A stretch of DNA of 64,000 nucleotides from Pseudomonas sp. CAN1 (GTDB taxonomy: Bacteria > Pseudomonadota > Gammaproteobacteria > Pseudomonadales > Pseudomonadaceae). Shown here in pieces: positions 29,735-40,722 of the stretch. The position numbers and the translations under genes are program-made. The notes below the pieces were generated by a model. That model ran no database searches. It had not been told where the DNA came from and saw only the letters and a program-made list of their open reading frames with translations. The stretch is from positions 106,293 through 170,292 of the forward strand of contig NZ_JASMRU010000004.1 in the NCBI RefSeq assembly GCF_030462585.1, written 5' to 3'. Every line of letters begins with the position of its first letter. The first letter of the stretch is position 1.

Positions 29735-30517
29735 TCAGATCAGGAAACTCAAGCCCACGCTGAACAGCAGCAGGGCGAACAAACGCTTGAGCACCAGGGG
29801 TGGCAGGCGATGGGCCAGCCGTGCCCCGATGCGGGCGAAGAACATGCTGGTGACGGCAATGCCCACCAGCGCCGGCAGGTAGACGAAGCCCAGGCTCAGC
29901 TCCGGCAGCTTGTCGTTGTGCCAGCCGACGGCGATGAAGGATATCGCGCCGGCAATGGCGATCGGCAGGCCACATGCCGAGGAAGTCGCAACCGCCTGTT
30001 GCATGGAGACGCCACGCCAGGTCAGGAAAGGCACGGTCAGCGAGCCGCCGCCGATGCCGAAAATGGCTGAGGCCCAGCCCACCACGCCGCCGGCCACGCC
30101 CAGGCCGAAACGCCCCGGCAGGTCGCGCGCGCCCTTGGGCTGCAGGCCCAGCACCATCTGCAGCGACACCAGGATGGCGAAGATACCGATGATCTTCTGC
30201 AGCACCGGGCCCTGGATCTTCGATGCGGTGATCGCCCCCAGCGCGCTGCCGACCAGGATGCCGACGGTCATCCAGCCGAACACCTGCCAGCGCACCGCGC
30301 CACGTCGATGGTGTTCGAGGATCGAATTGATCGAGGTGAAGACGATGGTCGCCAGCGAAGTGCCGACCGCCATCTGGGTCAGCACGTCGGGCGAGAAACC
30401 GTGGGCGCCGAAGCTGAAGACCAGGGCCGGGACGATGATCAACCCGCCGCCAACGCCGAACAGGCCGGCGAGCACGCCAGCGCAGGCACCAAGCACCAGG
30501 TAGAGCACGAACTCCAT
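29735..30517 (-). CDS. TauE/SafE-family sulfite or anion exporter
   Basis: A 260-residue inner-membrane protein with about eight helices and the duplicated family motif, seen as GLFGVGGGLIIVPAL in the first half and ASAIFGIGGGSLTVPFL in the second. Members export sulfite, sulfoacetate or related anions, but no sulfur gene is nearby to confirm it. ATG 30517 is preceded by GAGG; the open frame extending to 31051 runs antisense to the NRDE gene and is not coding. It is divergent from the NRDE gene with 114 bp between starts and upstream of lgt. Confidence 0.88.
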   Translation of the reverse strand: MEFVLYLVLGACAGVLAGLFGVGGGLIIVPALVFSFGAHGFSPDVLTQMAVGTSLATIVFTSINSILEHHRRGAVRWQVFGWMTVGILVGSALGAITASKIQGPVLQKIIGIFAILVSLQMVLGLQPKGARDLPGRFGLGVAGGVVGWASAIFGIGGGSLTVPFLTWRGVSMQQAVATSSACGLPIAIAGAISFIAVGWHNDKLPELSLGFVYLPALVGIAVTSMFFARIGARLAHRLPPLVLKRLFALLLFSVGLSFLI

Positions 30518-30631
30518 GGGCAACCTCGGGCAACAAAGCGGGCATGGTAGCCGAAGGCTCCCGGGCGCTCCAGCCACTCCGGGTCTTCGCTGGATGTTGA
30601 TAGACTGCCGGCACACTACGGAGTTCGACCC

Positions 30632-31378
30632 ATGTGCCTGATCGTCTTCGCCTGGCGCCCTGACCACGCCACGCCGTTGATCGTTGCGGCCAACCGCGAC
30701 GAGTTCTACGCCCGCCCGACCCTGCCGCTGGCGGCCTGGGAGGATCATCCCGGCGTGCATGCCGGGCGCGACCTGGAAGCCGGCGGTACCTGGCTGGGGG
30801 TGGCGCCGGACGGCCGCTTCGCCGCCCTGACCAACGTCCGCGACCCCGGCCAGCCGGTGGGCAAGCACTCCCGTGGCGAGCTGGTGGCGACCTTCCTGCA
30901 AGGCCGGCAGGCACCCCTGGAGTACCTGCAGAAGGTCGCGCGCCGCGCGGCGGACTACAGCGGCTTCAACCTGCTGGTCGGCGACCGCAGCCAGCTCTGT
31001 TACTTCAATCCCCGCGTCGGCCCGCCAGTGGCGGTGGCGCCGGGTGTGCACGGGCTGTCGAATGCCGCGCTGAACACGCCCTGGCCCAAGCTGATCAAGG
31101 CACGCAGTGCGCTGGACTCAGCACTGGAGCAACCCGATACCGGCTCTCTGCTCGCCCTGCTGCGCGACAATCAGCAGCCCGGCGATGCCGAACTGCCGGA
31201 AACTGGCGTGGGCCTAGCCACCGAGCGGCTGCTGTCCAGCGTGTTCATCGCCAGCGCGAACTACGGCACCCGCGCCAGTACGGCGCTGATCGTGCATGCC
31301 GATGGACGCCGCGAGCTGCTGGAACACAGCTTCGGCCCCAGCGGGGCGCGGCTGGGCGAAGTGGCGCTGACGCTCTAG
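30632..31378 (+). CDS. NRDE/TANGO2-family protein (Ntn-hydrolase fold)
   Basis: A 248-residue protein starting MCLIVFAW with Cys2 exposed after Met removal, the hallmark N-terminal nucleophile of the family. The name-giving NRDE motif (AANRDEFYARP, about 22-32) and GGTWLGVAPDGRFAALTN follow. The human homologue TANGO2 is linked to haem and lipid handling; the bacterial role is unknown. CGGAG lies before ATG 30632. Its stop overlaps the stop of the convergent diguanylate cyclase by a CTAG tetranucleotide. Confidence 0.88.
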   Translation: MCLIVFAWRPDHATPLIVAANRDEFYARPTLPLAAWEDHPGVHAGRDLEAGGTWLGVAPDGRFAALTNVRDPGQPVGKHSRGELVATFLQGRQAPLEYLQKVARRAADYSGFNLLVGDRSQLCYFNPRVGPPVAVAPGVHGLSNAALNTPWPKLIKARSALDSALEQPDTGSLLALLRDNQQPGDAELPETGVGLATERLLSSVFIASANYGTRASTALIVHADGRRELLEHSFGPSGARLGEVALTL

Positions 31379-32400
31379 CAGAGGACGATGCAGTCGCGCT
31401 GCGCCTTGGCGCGATAGAGCCCTTCGTCCAGACGGCGCAGCAGGCCCATAAGGTCTTCGCCGAGCTTCATCTCAGTCACCGAGAAGCTGGCGGTGAGTTG
31501 CGTCGGCAGCGAGACATCGGCCCGGCGCAGGCTCATCCGCAGCCGTTCGGCCAGCTCGCGGCCGGCCTCGCCGGTGGTTTCCGGCAGCAGGACGATGAAC
31601 TCCTCGCCGCCCCAGCGGGCGAAGCAGTCTTCCTCGCGCAGACGCCGCCGCACCACTTCGGCCACCGCCACCAGCACGCGGTCGCCGGCCTGGTGGCCGA
31701 GGCTGTCGTTGATGCGCTTGAAGTGATCGAGGTCGAACATCATCAGCGAGCAGCCGTGGCCGTGGCGTTGCAGACGCTGCCATTCGGCGTGCAACTGCTG
31801 CTCGAAGCGCCGCCGGTTGGCGATCTGCGTCAGCGGGTCGATTTCCGACAGGCGCAGGGCAACGGCGGCTTGCTCGGCCAGCGCCTGGTTGGCCTTGCGC
31901 AGGGCGGCGGTGCGCTCCTGCACCAGGTATTCCAGGCTCAGGTTGAGCTGGTGCAGCTCGTGGTTCTTCTCCTGCAGCGCCAGCTCGGCGAGCTTGCGCT
32001 CGTGAATGTTGCGATGGGCGCCGACCATCCGGGTCGGCTTGCCCCCTTCGTCGAACTCGAAGAAGCGCCCGTGATCGCTGATCCACAGGTAGTTGCCGTC
32101 CTCGCAGCGGCAGCGGTACTCCTCACGATAAGCACCGCTGCGCCCCTCGATGTAGGCATTGAAGGCGAACATTACCCGTTCGAAGTCATCGGGATGGATG
32201 CGTTCGTGCCAGGTATTGACGTTCTCGGGGAGGCTGTCCGGGTCGTAGCCGAGCATGACGTACCAGCTCGGGCTGCGGGTGACATGGTTGCTGCGGATAT
32301 CCCAATCCCAGATGCCGTCGCTGACCATGCTCAGCGCATAGCGCAGGCTGCGCACACCGGCTTCGGGCTCCGTGCGGGGGGTGACGTCGAGCTCTTCCAT
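31375..32400 (-). CDS. PAS-GGDEF diguanylate cyclase
   Basis: A 341-residue cytosolic sensor enzyme. PAS domain with PAC motif (about residues 18-140; WDWDIRSNHVTRSPSWYVML), a coiled-coil linker (140-185) and a GGDEF domain. The active site reads GGEEF (264-268), competent for making cyclic-di-GMP, and an RxxD inhibitory site (R255-E-E-D258) stands five residues before it, so product feedback is expected. No transmembrane segment or EAL domain. The C-terminus is shortened after YRAKAQRD. It is divergent from nothing and lies just downstream of ptsP on the same strand (84 bp gap). It corresponds to PAO1 PA0338 by position. Confidence 0.93.
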   Translation of the reverse strand: MEELDVTPRTEPEAGVRSLRYALSMVSDGIWDWDIRSNHVTRSPSWYVMLGYDPDSLPENVNTWHERIHPDDFERVMFAFNAYIEGRSGAYREEYRCRCEDGNYLWISDHGRFFEFDEGGKPTRMVGAHRNIHERKLAELALQEKNHELHQLNLSLEYLVQERTAALRKANQALAEQAAVALRLSEIDPLTQIANRRRFEQQLHAEWQRLQRHGHGCSLMMFDLDHFKRINDSLGHQAGDRVLVAVAEVVRRRLREEDCFARWGGEEFIVLLPETTGEAGRELAERLRMSLRRADVSLPTQLTASFSVTEMKLGEDLMGLLRRLDEGLYRAKAQRDCIVLC

Positions 32401-32484
32401 AAGCTTCGCCTTGGCCAGTGAGCCGGCCTTGTTTCCTACGAGCCTGCCGGTAATGCACGGTGCCGGCAGGGAATGCGCCCGGCG

Positions 32485-34764
32485 TCAGGCCTGGATGGTC
32501 GCCGCCGGGTTGATCACGCGGCCCAGGCCGAGGTTGCGCAGGGCCAGGTGCAGCGAGCTGTGGATAACCTGCGGGTTGTCGAAGGTCATCAGCTGGGTGA
32601 GCAGTTCGCGGGAGCGGGACAGGGTCATCTGGCGCAGCAGCCACTTCACCTTGGGCAGGTTGGTAGCGTTCATCGACAGCGAGTCGAAGCCCATGGCCAT
32701 CAGCAGCACGGCAGCCGCCGGGTCGCCGGCCATCTCGCCGCAGATGCTCACCGGCTTGCCTTCGGCGTGGGAGTCGTCGACCACCTTCTTCAGCGCCTGC
32801 AGCACGGCCGGGTGCAGGTAGTCGTAGAGGTCGGCGACGCGCGGGTTGTTGCGGTCCACCGCCAGCAGGTACTGGGTCAGGTCGTTGGAGCCGACGGAAA
32901 GGAAGTCCACCTGGCGCGCCAGTTCGCGGGTCTGGTACACGGCCGCGGGGATCTCCACCATCATGCCGATCGGCGGCATGGGGATGTCGACACCTTCGTC
33001 GCGCACTTCGCCCCAGGCGCGGTGGATCAGGTGCAGCGCCTCTTCCAGCTCGTGGGTGCCGGAGATCATCGGCAGCAGGATGCGCAGGTTGTCCAGGCCT
33101 TCACTGGCCTTGAGCATGGCGCGAGTCTGCACCAGGAAGATTTCCGGGTGGTCGAGGGTGACGCGGATGCCGCGCCAGCCGAGGAAGGGGTTGTCTTCCT
33201 TGATCGGGAAGTACGACAGCGCCTTGTCACCGCCGATATCCAGGGTGCGCATGGTCACCGGCAGCGGGTGGAAGGCGGAAAGCTGCTCGCGGTAGATGGC
33301 GAGCTGTTCCTTCTCGCTGGGGAAGCGGTCGTTGATCATGAACGGCACTTCCGTGCGGTACAGGCCGACCCCTTCGGCGCCGCGCTCCTGGGCGCGGGCC
33401 ACGTCCGCCAGCAGGCCGGTGTTGACCCACAGCGGCATGCGATGGCCGTCGAGCGTCTCGCAGGGCAGCTCGCGCAACGCGGCCAGGCCCTTGCTCAGTT
33501 CCTTCTCTTCGGCGACCACTTCGCCGTACTGCTTGACCAGCTGCGGCGACGGGTTGGTGTAGATCTCGCCGTGGTAGCCGTCGACGATCAGGTCGATGCC
33601 GTCGACCTTGGAATACGGCAGGTCGACCGCGCCCATGACGGTCGGGATGCCCATGGCGCGGGCGAGGATGGCAACGTGGGAGTTGCCCGAGCCGAGTACC
33701 GAGATCAGGCCCACCAGCTTGCCTTCGGGCACTTCGCCGAGCATGGCCGGCGACAGCTCCTCACTGACGATGATGGTCTGGTCCGGGTAGGTCAGCGACT
33801 GCTTACGTTCTTCCTGGAGGTAGGCCAGGATGCGCCGGCCGATGTCCTTGACGTCCGATGCGCGCTCGCGCAGGTAGGCGTCGTCCATCAGTTCGAAGCG
33901 CTGCACATGCTCCATGACCACCTGGCGCAGGGCGCCCTGCGCCCACTGGCCGGTGCGGATGATGCGTTTGACTTCCAGCCCGATGGAGGCGTCGTCGAGC
34001 ATCATCAGGTAGACGTCGAACAGCGCGCGCTCTTCCTTGCGCAGCTGGGTAGCCAGCTTGCTGGAGAGGTTGCGCATGTCCTCGCGGACCGATTCCAGCG
34101 CCTGCTTGAAGCGCTCGACCTCGGCCTCGACGTCGTCGATGGGTTTGTCCGGGACTACTTCGAGATCAGCCGGCGGCAGCACCACCACGGCCTTGCCCAC
34201 GGCCACGCCGGGGGCGCCGGGGACGCCGACGAACTTGGCTTCGCTGATGCCCTTGCCCATCTTGCCCAGGCCGCGGATCGAACCGGTGGCCTCGGCGTGG
34301 GCGATAACGCCGGCGAGCTGTGCGCTCATGGTGACGAGGAAGGCTTCCTCGCCTTCGTCGAACTGGCGCTTTTCCTTCTGCTGCACCACCAGAACGCCCA
34401 TCACTCGACGGTGGTGGATGATCGGTGCGCCGAGGAAGGAGGCGTAGCGTTCCTCGCCGGTCTCGGCGAAGTAGCGGTAACGGGGGTGTTCGGAGGCGTT
34501 CTCGAGGTTCAGCGGCTCTTCGCGGGTACCGACCAGGCCGACCAGGCCCTCGTTGGGCGCCATGCTGACCTTGCCGATGGAGCGCTTGTTCAGGCCCTCG
34601 GTGGCCATCAGCACGAAGCGGTTGCTCTCGGGGTCCAGCAGGTAGACCGAGCACACCTGGCTGCCCATGGCCTCCTTGACCCGCAGCACGATGATGCCCA
34701 GCGCCGCCTTGAGGTCCTTGGCGGAGTTCACTTCCTGGACGATCTTACGCAGCGTGTTGAGCAT
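32485..34764 (-). CDS. ptsP: PEP-protein phosphotransferase of the nitrogen PTS (EI-Ntr)
   Basis: A 759-residue enzyme: N-terminal GAF domain (about 1-160), PEP-utiliser N-terminal domain, the phospho-histidine swivel (His363 in GSGNSHVAILARAMG) and a C-terminal PEP-binding TIM barrel with the catalytic Cys in SICGEMAG. It takes phosphate from PEP and passes it to NPr (PtsO) and PtsN, linking nitrogen and carbon status to regulation. ATG 34764; an AAGGAG lies 17 bases upstream, unusually far. rppH is 31 bp upstream on the same strand, the conserved rppH-ptsP operon. Confidence 0.96.
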   Translation of the reverse strand: MLNTLRKIVQEVNSAKDLKAALGIIVLRVKEAMGSQVCSVYLLDPESNRFVLMATEGLNKRSIGKVSMAPNEGLVGLVGTREEPLNLENASEHPRYRYFAETGEERYASFLGAPIIHHRRVMGVLVVQQKEKRQFDEGEEAFLVTMSAQLAGVIAHAEATGSIRGLGKMGKGISEAKFVGVPGAPGVAVGKAVVVLPPADLEVVPDKPIDDVEAEVERFKQALESVREDMRNLSSKLATQLRKEERALFDVYLMMLDDASIGLEVKRIIRTGQWAQGALRQVVMEHVQRFELMDDAYLRERASDVKDIGRRILAYLQEERKQSLTYPDQTIIVSEELSPAMLGEVPEGKLVGLISVLGSGNSHVAILARAMGIPTVMGAVDLPYSKVDGIDLIVDGYHGEIYTNPSPQLVKQYGEVVAEEKELSKGLAALRELPCETLDGHRMPLWVNTGLLADVARAQERGAEGVGLYRTEVPFMINDRFPSEKEQLAIYREQLSAFHPLPVTMRTLDIGGDKALSYFPIKEDNPFLGWRGIRVTLDHPEIFLVQTRAMLKASEGLDNLRILLPMISGTHELEEALHLIHRAWGEVRDEGVDIPMPPIGMMVEIPAAVYQTRELARQVDFLSVGSNDLTQYLLAVDRNNPRVADLYDYLHPAVLQALKKVVDDSHAEGKPVSICGEMAGDPAAAVLLMAMGFDSLSMNATNLPKVKWLLRQMTLSRSRELLTQLMTFDNPQVIHSSLHLALRNLGLGRVINPAATIQA

Positions 34765-34795
34765 GGCGTGGGGGTCTAACTCCTTGAACTACGTG

Positions 34796-35275
34796 CTAGT
34801 CGCGCGCGAGCAGGCGCGGTGCCAATTCCTTCAGTGCCCGGCGGTAGACCTCGCGCTTGAAGGTCACGACCTGGCCCAGCGGGTACCAATAACTCACCCA
34901 TTTCCAGCCGTCGAATTCGGGCTTGCCGGTGACATCCATGCGCACCCGGCTTTCCTCGCCGGTCAGGCGCAGGAGGAACCACTTCTGTTTCTGCCCGATG
35001 CACAGCGGCTGGCTGTTGGTTCGCACCAGGCGTTGCGGCAGGCGGTAGCGCAGCCAGCCACGGGTACAGGCCAGTATCCTGACGTCCTGCTCTTCCAGGC
35101 CGACTTCTTCGTTCAGTTCGCGGTACAGCGCTTCCTCAGGGGTTTCGCGGGCGTTGATGCCGCCCTGGGGAAATTGCCAGGCTTCCTGGTTGATGCGCCG
35201 TGCCCACAGGACCTGTCCGACATCGTTGCAAAGGATGATGCCGACATTGGGGCGAAAACCATCGGGATCGATCAC
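34796..35275 (-). CDS. rppH: RNA 5'-pyrophosphohydrolase
   Basis: A 159-residue Nudix hydrolase that removes pyrophosphate from the 5' triphosphate end of mRNA and starts RNase E-dependent decay. The Nudix box is complete from residue 38 ([17 protein letters not shown], then NEEVGL). The N-terminal [14 protein letters not shown] and KQKWFLL segments are RppH-specific. Start is GTG 35275 with GAGGATG upstream; the longer open frame to 35722 runs antisense to the HAD gene. ptsP follows after 31 bp. Confidence 0.95.
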   Translation of the reverse strand: MIDPDGFRPNVGIILCNDVGQVLWARRINQEAWQFPQGGINARETPEEALYRELNEEVGLEEQDVRILACTRGWLRYRLPQRLVRTNSQPLCIGQKQKWFLLRLTGEESRVRMDVTGKPEFDGWKWVSYWYPLGQVVTFKREVYRRALKELAPRLLARD

Positions 35276-35422
35276 GGCGGTACATCCTCGAAATCGCGTG
35301 TGCCCGCATTGTTCCACAAAGCTTGTGACAGCGGCAACGCGGGCTGCGGCGTCCTGTGCTGGGTGGGCAAAAGCCGTTACTCTAGGCGACTTTTCCGTAT
35401 TGGCAACTGGCGGTAAACCATC

Positions 35423-36079
35423 GTGCGACTGGCTCTCTTCGATCTCGACAACACCCTCCTGGCCGGCGACAGCGACCACAGCTGGGGCGAATGGCTGTGC
35501 CAGCGCGGGCTGGTGGATGCCGGCGAGTACCAGGCGCGCAACGATGCTTTCTACGCCGACTATGTCGCCGGCACCCTCGATGTGTTCGCCTACCAGGCCT
35601 TCACCCAGGCGATCCTCGGCCGCAACAGCCTCGACCAGCTGGCCACCTGGCATCGCCAGTTCATGCAGGACGTCATCGAGCCGATCATCCTGGCCCGCGG
35701 CGAAGCCCTGCTGGCCGAGCACCGCGCTGCCGGCGACAAGCTGGTGATCATCACCGCCACCAACCGCTTCGTCACCGGCCCGATCGCCGAGCGCCTGGGC
35801 GTGGAGACGCTGATCGCCACCGAGTGCGAGATGCTCGATGGCCTCTACACCGGCCGTACCTGCGACGTGCCGTGCTTCCAGGGCGGCAAGGTGACCCGCC
35901 TCAACCGCTGGCTCGAAGAGACCGGCCTGAAGCTGGACGACGCCTATTTCTACAGCGACTCGCGCAATGACCTGCCGTTGCTGGAACTGGTGGCCAACCC
36001 GGTCGCCGTCGACCCCGACGACACCCTGCGTGCCACCGCCACCGAGCGCGGCTGGCCGGTGATCAGCCTGCGCGGCTGA
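35423..36079 (+). CDS. HAD-superfamily (IB) phosphatase, possible histidinol-phosphatase
   Basis: A 218-residue HAD hydrolase with motif I DLDNT (D7, D9), motif II IITATN, a conserved Lys in QGGKVTR and motif [13 protein letters not shown]. The helical C1 cap of the SerB/IB type lies between motifs I and II. By position it is the PAO1 PA0335 homologue, which I recall being proposed as the missing histidinol-phosphate phosphatase of Pseudomonas; that identity should be treated as tentative. GTG start at 35423. It is divergent from rppH (147 bp between starts). Confidence 0.85.
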   Translation: MRLALFDLDNTLLAGDSDHSWGEWLCQRGLVDAGEYQARNDAFYADYVAGTLDVFAYQAFTQAILGRNSLDQLATWHRQFMQDVIEPIILARGEALLAEHRAAGDKLVIITATNRFVTGPIAERLGVETLIATECEMLDGLYTGRTCDVPCFQGGKVTRLNRWLEETGLKLDDAYFYSDSRNDLPLLELVANPVAVDPDDTLRATATERGWPVISLRG

Positions 36080-36104
36080 GCGCTGGTCAACCTGCGCTGA
36101 AGGC

Positions 36105-36572
36105 TCAGAAGCCCTTGTTGACCATCAGGTAGAAGATCGCCAGAAAGGCCAGGAACGCCGGCCAGCCCAGGGCGAACCACCAGCGCATATAGAGGAAGGC
36201 CCGCGGCGGCAGCGCCGTGCCTTCCCGGTGCGCGGCTTCGGCCATGTCCCGCACGCGGATCTGCAGCCACACCACCGGCAGCCAGCAGGTGCCCGCGAAC
36301 ACATAGAGCGCCAGGCTCCACAGTAACCAGCCCGAATCCAGCGGCCAGCCGGCCATGTGCGCCATGGCGATGCCGCTCAGCGGCTGGAACACCGCCGTGG
36401 TGGCGATGAACAGCCAGTCCGCGGTGACCAGGTGGCGGAAGGTGATGCGGATCGCTTCCAGGTTACCGCTGCGCCAGGCGCGCCAGCTGTAATAGGCCGA
36501 GCCGAGGCCGGTGCCGAACAGCAGCGTGGAAGAGAGGATGTGCAGGGTCTTGAGCAGCAGGTAGAGGTTCAC
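36105..36572 (-). CDS. DUF2269-family membrane protein
   Basis: A 155-residue protein with four predicted transmembrane helices (starting [19 protein letters not shown]) and the [19 protein letters not shown]-terminal helix. Conserved His11 and Trp residues near the membrane face are typical of DUF2269. Its start (GTG 36572) lies 10 bp beyond the stop of a second, related membrane gene, so the two form a tandem pair. Function unknown; some family members have been suggested to bind haem or metals, which I cannot confirm. Confidence 0.8.
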   Translation of the reverse strand: MNLYLLLKTLHILSSTLLFGTGLGSAYYSWRAWRSGNLEAIRITFRHLVTADWLFIATTAVFQPLSGIAMAHMAGWPLDSGWLLWSLALYVFAGTCWLPVVWLQIRVRDMAEAAHREGTALPPRAFLYMRWWFALGWPAFLAFLAIFYLMVNKGF

Positions 36573-36582
36573 GCGGCGTGCT

Positions 36583-37050
36583 TCACACCGGCTTGCTGAT
36601 CATCAGCACCAGGATGGCGATCACGCACAGCAGCGCGAGCACGAAGAAGGCCAAGCCGAACTTCCATTGCCGTGCGGCGCCGGCGGAGATCGGTTCGCCA
36701 CTGCTCTGCGCCACCAGCGCCAGGTCGCGGATGCGCCACAGGCGGGTGGTGAACAGCAGCCAGAAGACAGTCGCGACGATCAGCAGGCAGGCGCTACCCA
36801 GCAACCAGGTCTGCCCCAGCGGCCAGCCGATGGTCTGCACCATGCGATAACCGGTGACCGGCAGGCTGGCGACGCTGCCGGCGACCAGCACCCAGCCGAT
36901 GAGGCCGATACGTTGCAGCGCCTTGGCGATCACTCCGGCGTCGCCGCCACGCCAACTGCGCCAGCCGTACCAAGCCAGGCCGATGATGGCCAGGAACGGC
37001 AGCACCGCGGCAATGCCGTGGAGGATGCGGAAGGTCTGCAGGCTTTCCAT
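36583..37050 (-). CDS. DUF2269-like membrane protein (paralogue of the next gene)
   Basis: A 155-residue protein of the same length and topology as its downstream neighbour: four hydrophobic helices, an early LHGIAAVLPF helix with His, a GWPLGQTWLL loop and a hydrophobic C-terminus ending in LMISKPV. GWPL after the second helix occurs in both proteins ([10 protein letters not shown] in the neighbour), supporting origin by tandem duplication. They probably form a heteromeric membrane complex. Cellular role unknown. Confidence 0.78.
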   Translation of the reverse strand: MESLQTFRILHGIAAVLPFLAIIGLAWYGWRSWRGGDAGVIAKALQRIGLIGWVLVAGSVASLPVTGYRMVQTIGWPLGQTWLLGSACLLIVATVFWLLFTTRLWRIRDLALVAQSSGEPISAGAARQWKFGLAFFVLALLCVIAILVLMISKPV

Positions 37051-37118
37051 TTCAAGTCCCTGTGATCGTGCGGCGTTCCGACAAGCCTAGCAGCAGACGC
37101 ACGGCCCTTGCCTGCTCC

Positions 37119-38633
<1,515 letters not shown>

Positions 38634-38769
38634 CGGAAGGGCTATATCGGCGGCTTTTCGAGGAACCGCGAGTCTACTCCAGCCGGCGCCGGCCGGGCCA
38701 CCGAACAATCCGCGCGCAGATGACCATAACAGTTGCCCGGCGGCGCAACACCGCCCCGCCTTCGGCCGC

Positions 38770-38775
38770 TATAAT
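38770..38775 (+). promoter_or_regulatory. Probable -10 element of rpiA
   Basis: TATAAT followed by CCGCCC, 60 bp before the rpiA ATG in the ilvA-rpiA divergent region. No convincing -35 at standard spacing. Confidence 0.45.
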
Positions 38776-38834
38776 CCGCCCTTTCGATTATTCCCCGGCG
38801 CTTTCGCGTCCAGCCAGGTAAAAGACCCCTCGCC

Positions 38835-39506
38835 ATGAACCAGGATCAGCTCAAGCAGGCTGTGGCCCAGGCCGCCGTCGACCACATCCTTCCGCACCTC
38901 GACAGCAAGAGCATCGTCGGCGTGGGCACCGGCTCCACCGCCAATTTCTTCATCGACCTGCTGGCCAAGCACAAGGCCGAGTTCGACGGCGCCGTGGCCA
39001 GCTCCGAAGCCACCGCCCAGCGCCTGAAGGGCCACGGCATCCCGGTCTACGACCTGAACACGGTCAGCGAGCTGGAGTTCTACGTGGACGGTGCCGACGA
39101 AACCAACGAGCGCCTGGAACTGATCAAGGGCGGCGGCGCCGCGCTGACCCGCGAGAAGATCGTCGCCGCGGTCGCCAAGCAGTTCATCTGCATCGCCGAT
39201 GCCAGCAAGCTGGTGCCGATCCTCGGCGGCTTCCCGCTACCGGTGGAAGTCATCCCCATGGCCCGCAGCCACGTGGCGCGCCAGCTGGTGAAACTGGGCG
39301 GCGACCCGGTGTACCGCGAGGGCGTACTGACCGACAACGGCAACATCATCCTCGACGTGTACAACCTGCGCATCGACAGCCCGGTGCAGCTGGAAGAAGC
39401 GATCAACAACATCGTCGGCGTGGTCACCAACGGCCTGTTCGCCACGCGTCCGGCCGACCTGCTGCTGCTCGGCACCGCCGAAGGTGTGAAGACCCTCAAA
39501 GTCTGA
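38835..39506 (+). CDS. rpiA: Ribose-5-phosphate isomerase A
   Basis: A 223-residue isomerase interconverting ribose-5-phosphate and ribulose-5-phosphate in the pentose phosphate pathway. Signature segments: [16 protein letters not shown] (phosphate loop), DGADE (about residue 81-85, catalytic Asp/Glu region), [14 protein letters not shown] and the C-terminal [14 protein letters not shown]. Full length. ATG 38835. A GGCGCC-rich hairpin (39515-39538) follows the stop. Confidence 0.97.
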   Translation: MNQDQLKQAVAQAAVDHILPHLDSKSIVGVGTGSTANFFIDLLAKHKAEFDGAVASSEATAQRLKGHGIPVYDLNTVSELEFYVDGADETNERLELIKGGGAALTREKIVAAVAKQFICIADASKLVPILGGFPLPVEVIPMARSHVARQLVKLGGDPVYREGVLTDNGNIILDVYNLRIDSPVQLEEAINNIVGVVTNGLFATRPADLLLLGTAEGVKTLKV

Positions 39507-39597
39507 CGCCCTCGGGCGCCATCCACCGGGTGGCGCCTTCCGCAGCACCTGCGGCCGTCTACGCTGGGATGATCCAATCCGCCCCAGGAGACGCAGC

Positions 39598-39930
39598 ATG
39601 GCCGCCAAGTACCATCTGAAGAAGGCCAGCGATGGCCAGTTCTACTTCAATCTGCACGCCAGCAACGGCGAGATCGTCCTGACCAGCGAGCTGTACAAGG
39701 CCAAGGCCTCGGCTCATCAGGGGATCGACTCGGTACGCAGCAACTCCCAGCGCGAAGGCGCCTTCGAAGTGAAGATCGCCAGCAACGGCAAGCACTACTT
39801 CGTGCTCAAGGCCACTAACGGCCAGGTCGTCGGGCAAAGCCAGATGTACGCCAGCAAGGCCAGCGCCGACGCCGGCGTGGCGGCGGTTAAGCGCTACGCG
39901 CCGGATGCGCCGATCAGCGATGACACCTGA
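39598..39930 (+). CDS. YegP/DUF1508 family protein
   Basis: A 110-residue cytosolic protein made of two tandem DUF1508 units: FYFNLHASNGEIVLTSELY with AKASAHQGIDSVRSN, then YFVLKATNGQVVGQSQMY with SKASADAGVAAVKR. Each unit is a beta-beta-beta-alpha fold. Function is not established; E. coli YegP is the reference. GAGACG precedes ATG 39598. Its last 37 bases overlap the convergent acetyltransferase gene. In PAO1 it corresponds to PA0329 by position. Confidence 0.87.
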   Translation: MAAKYHLKKASDGQFYFNLHASNGEIVLTSELYKAKASAHQGIDSVRSNSQREGAFEVKIASNGKHYFVLKATNGQVVGQSQMYASKASADAGVAAVKRYAPDAPISDDT

Positions 39931-40667
39931 GCCGCCGCACGCCCCTGCAACTCCTCGATGGCGAAGGGCTTGGAATTGATCTGCAACCGACCTGGCAACG
40001 AACGCGGCGCCGAAGCCTGCCTCTCCAGGACCGACAGGCAGGCCTGCGGATCATCCAGCGGCAGCTCGCCCAGCACCTCCAGCGGCAACTCCCACCAGCG
40101 GCTGGCCAGCAGCCGCTCGATCAGCGGCTGTTCGAAGCGGTAGCGGATCACCCGCGCCGGGGTCCCGGCGACGATGGCATAGGGCGGCACGTCGACATTG
40201 ACCAGCGACTGCGCGCCGATGATGGCGCCGGTGCCGATGCTCACCCCGTCGAGAATCAGTACGTCACGGCCGATCCAGACGTCATGGCCGATCACCGTGG
40301 GGCGATAGGGGTGCTCACGCTTGATCGGGCGTTTGATCAGCCTGGCGTTGGAGGCGAAGTGGTGGGTGGTCAGCCAGTCGATCGGATGCGACTGGCGCGC
40401 CTGGCCGATCACCACATCGGCGGCGATGGAGCAGTAGCGGCCGATCTGCGCCACGTCGAGAAACTCGCAGCCGCTGACCACGTCGGTATAGGCACCGATC
40501 TCCAGTTCGCGGGAAAAGATCTCCGCCTTGCCGAGCTTCACCCCCGGTTCGAGGATCAGCTTCGCGCCGTCGCGCAGCGACTTGATGCCGCTGGAGAGGC
40601 GGCAGCGGTGGCTGGCCAGCGCCTTGTTCAGGCGCCGATTGAGCAGGGCTTCCTTGATGACATTCAT
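39894..40667 (-). CDS. Hexapeptide-repeat (CatB/LbH-like) O-acetyltransferase
   Basis: A 257-residue left-handed beta-helix acyltransferase. Hexapeptide turns run from about residue 38 to 190, with the loop ASNARLIKRPIKRE containing the catalytic-type His (THHFASN) and the strand TVIGHDVWIGRDVLILDGV. The C-terminal 60 residues are a helical extension. Substrate may be a sugar, polysaccharide or xenobiotic. ATG 40667; ORF to 40892 is an antisense artefact. It overlaps the end of the YegP gene by 37 bases and is transcribed away from carP, 56 bp apart. No surface polysaccharide genes are adjacent. Confidence 0.82.
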   Translation of the reverse strand: MNVIKEALLNRRLNKALASHRCRLSSGIKSLRDGAKLILEPGVKLGKAEIFSRELEIGAYTDVVSGCEFLDVAQIGRYCSIAADVVIGQARQSHPIDWLTTHHFASNARLIKRPIKREHPYRPTVIGHDVWIGRDVLILDGVSIGTGAIIGAQSLVNVDVPPYAIVAGTPARVIRYRFEQPLIERLLASRWWELPLEVLGELPLDDPQACLSVLERQASAPRSLPGRLQINSKPFAIEELQGRAAAQVSSLIGASGA

Positions 40668-40722
40668 GGACGCTCCGGTTCGACGCCACTTTTTTCCGAG
40701 GGCGCAAACTGTATCGCTTTTG

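Noticed and set aside
32473-34779. A 768-codon open frame antisense to ptsP
   Set aside because: Same GC codon artefact; no ribosome binding site or recognisable motif.
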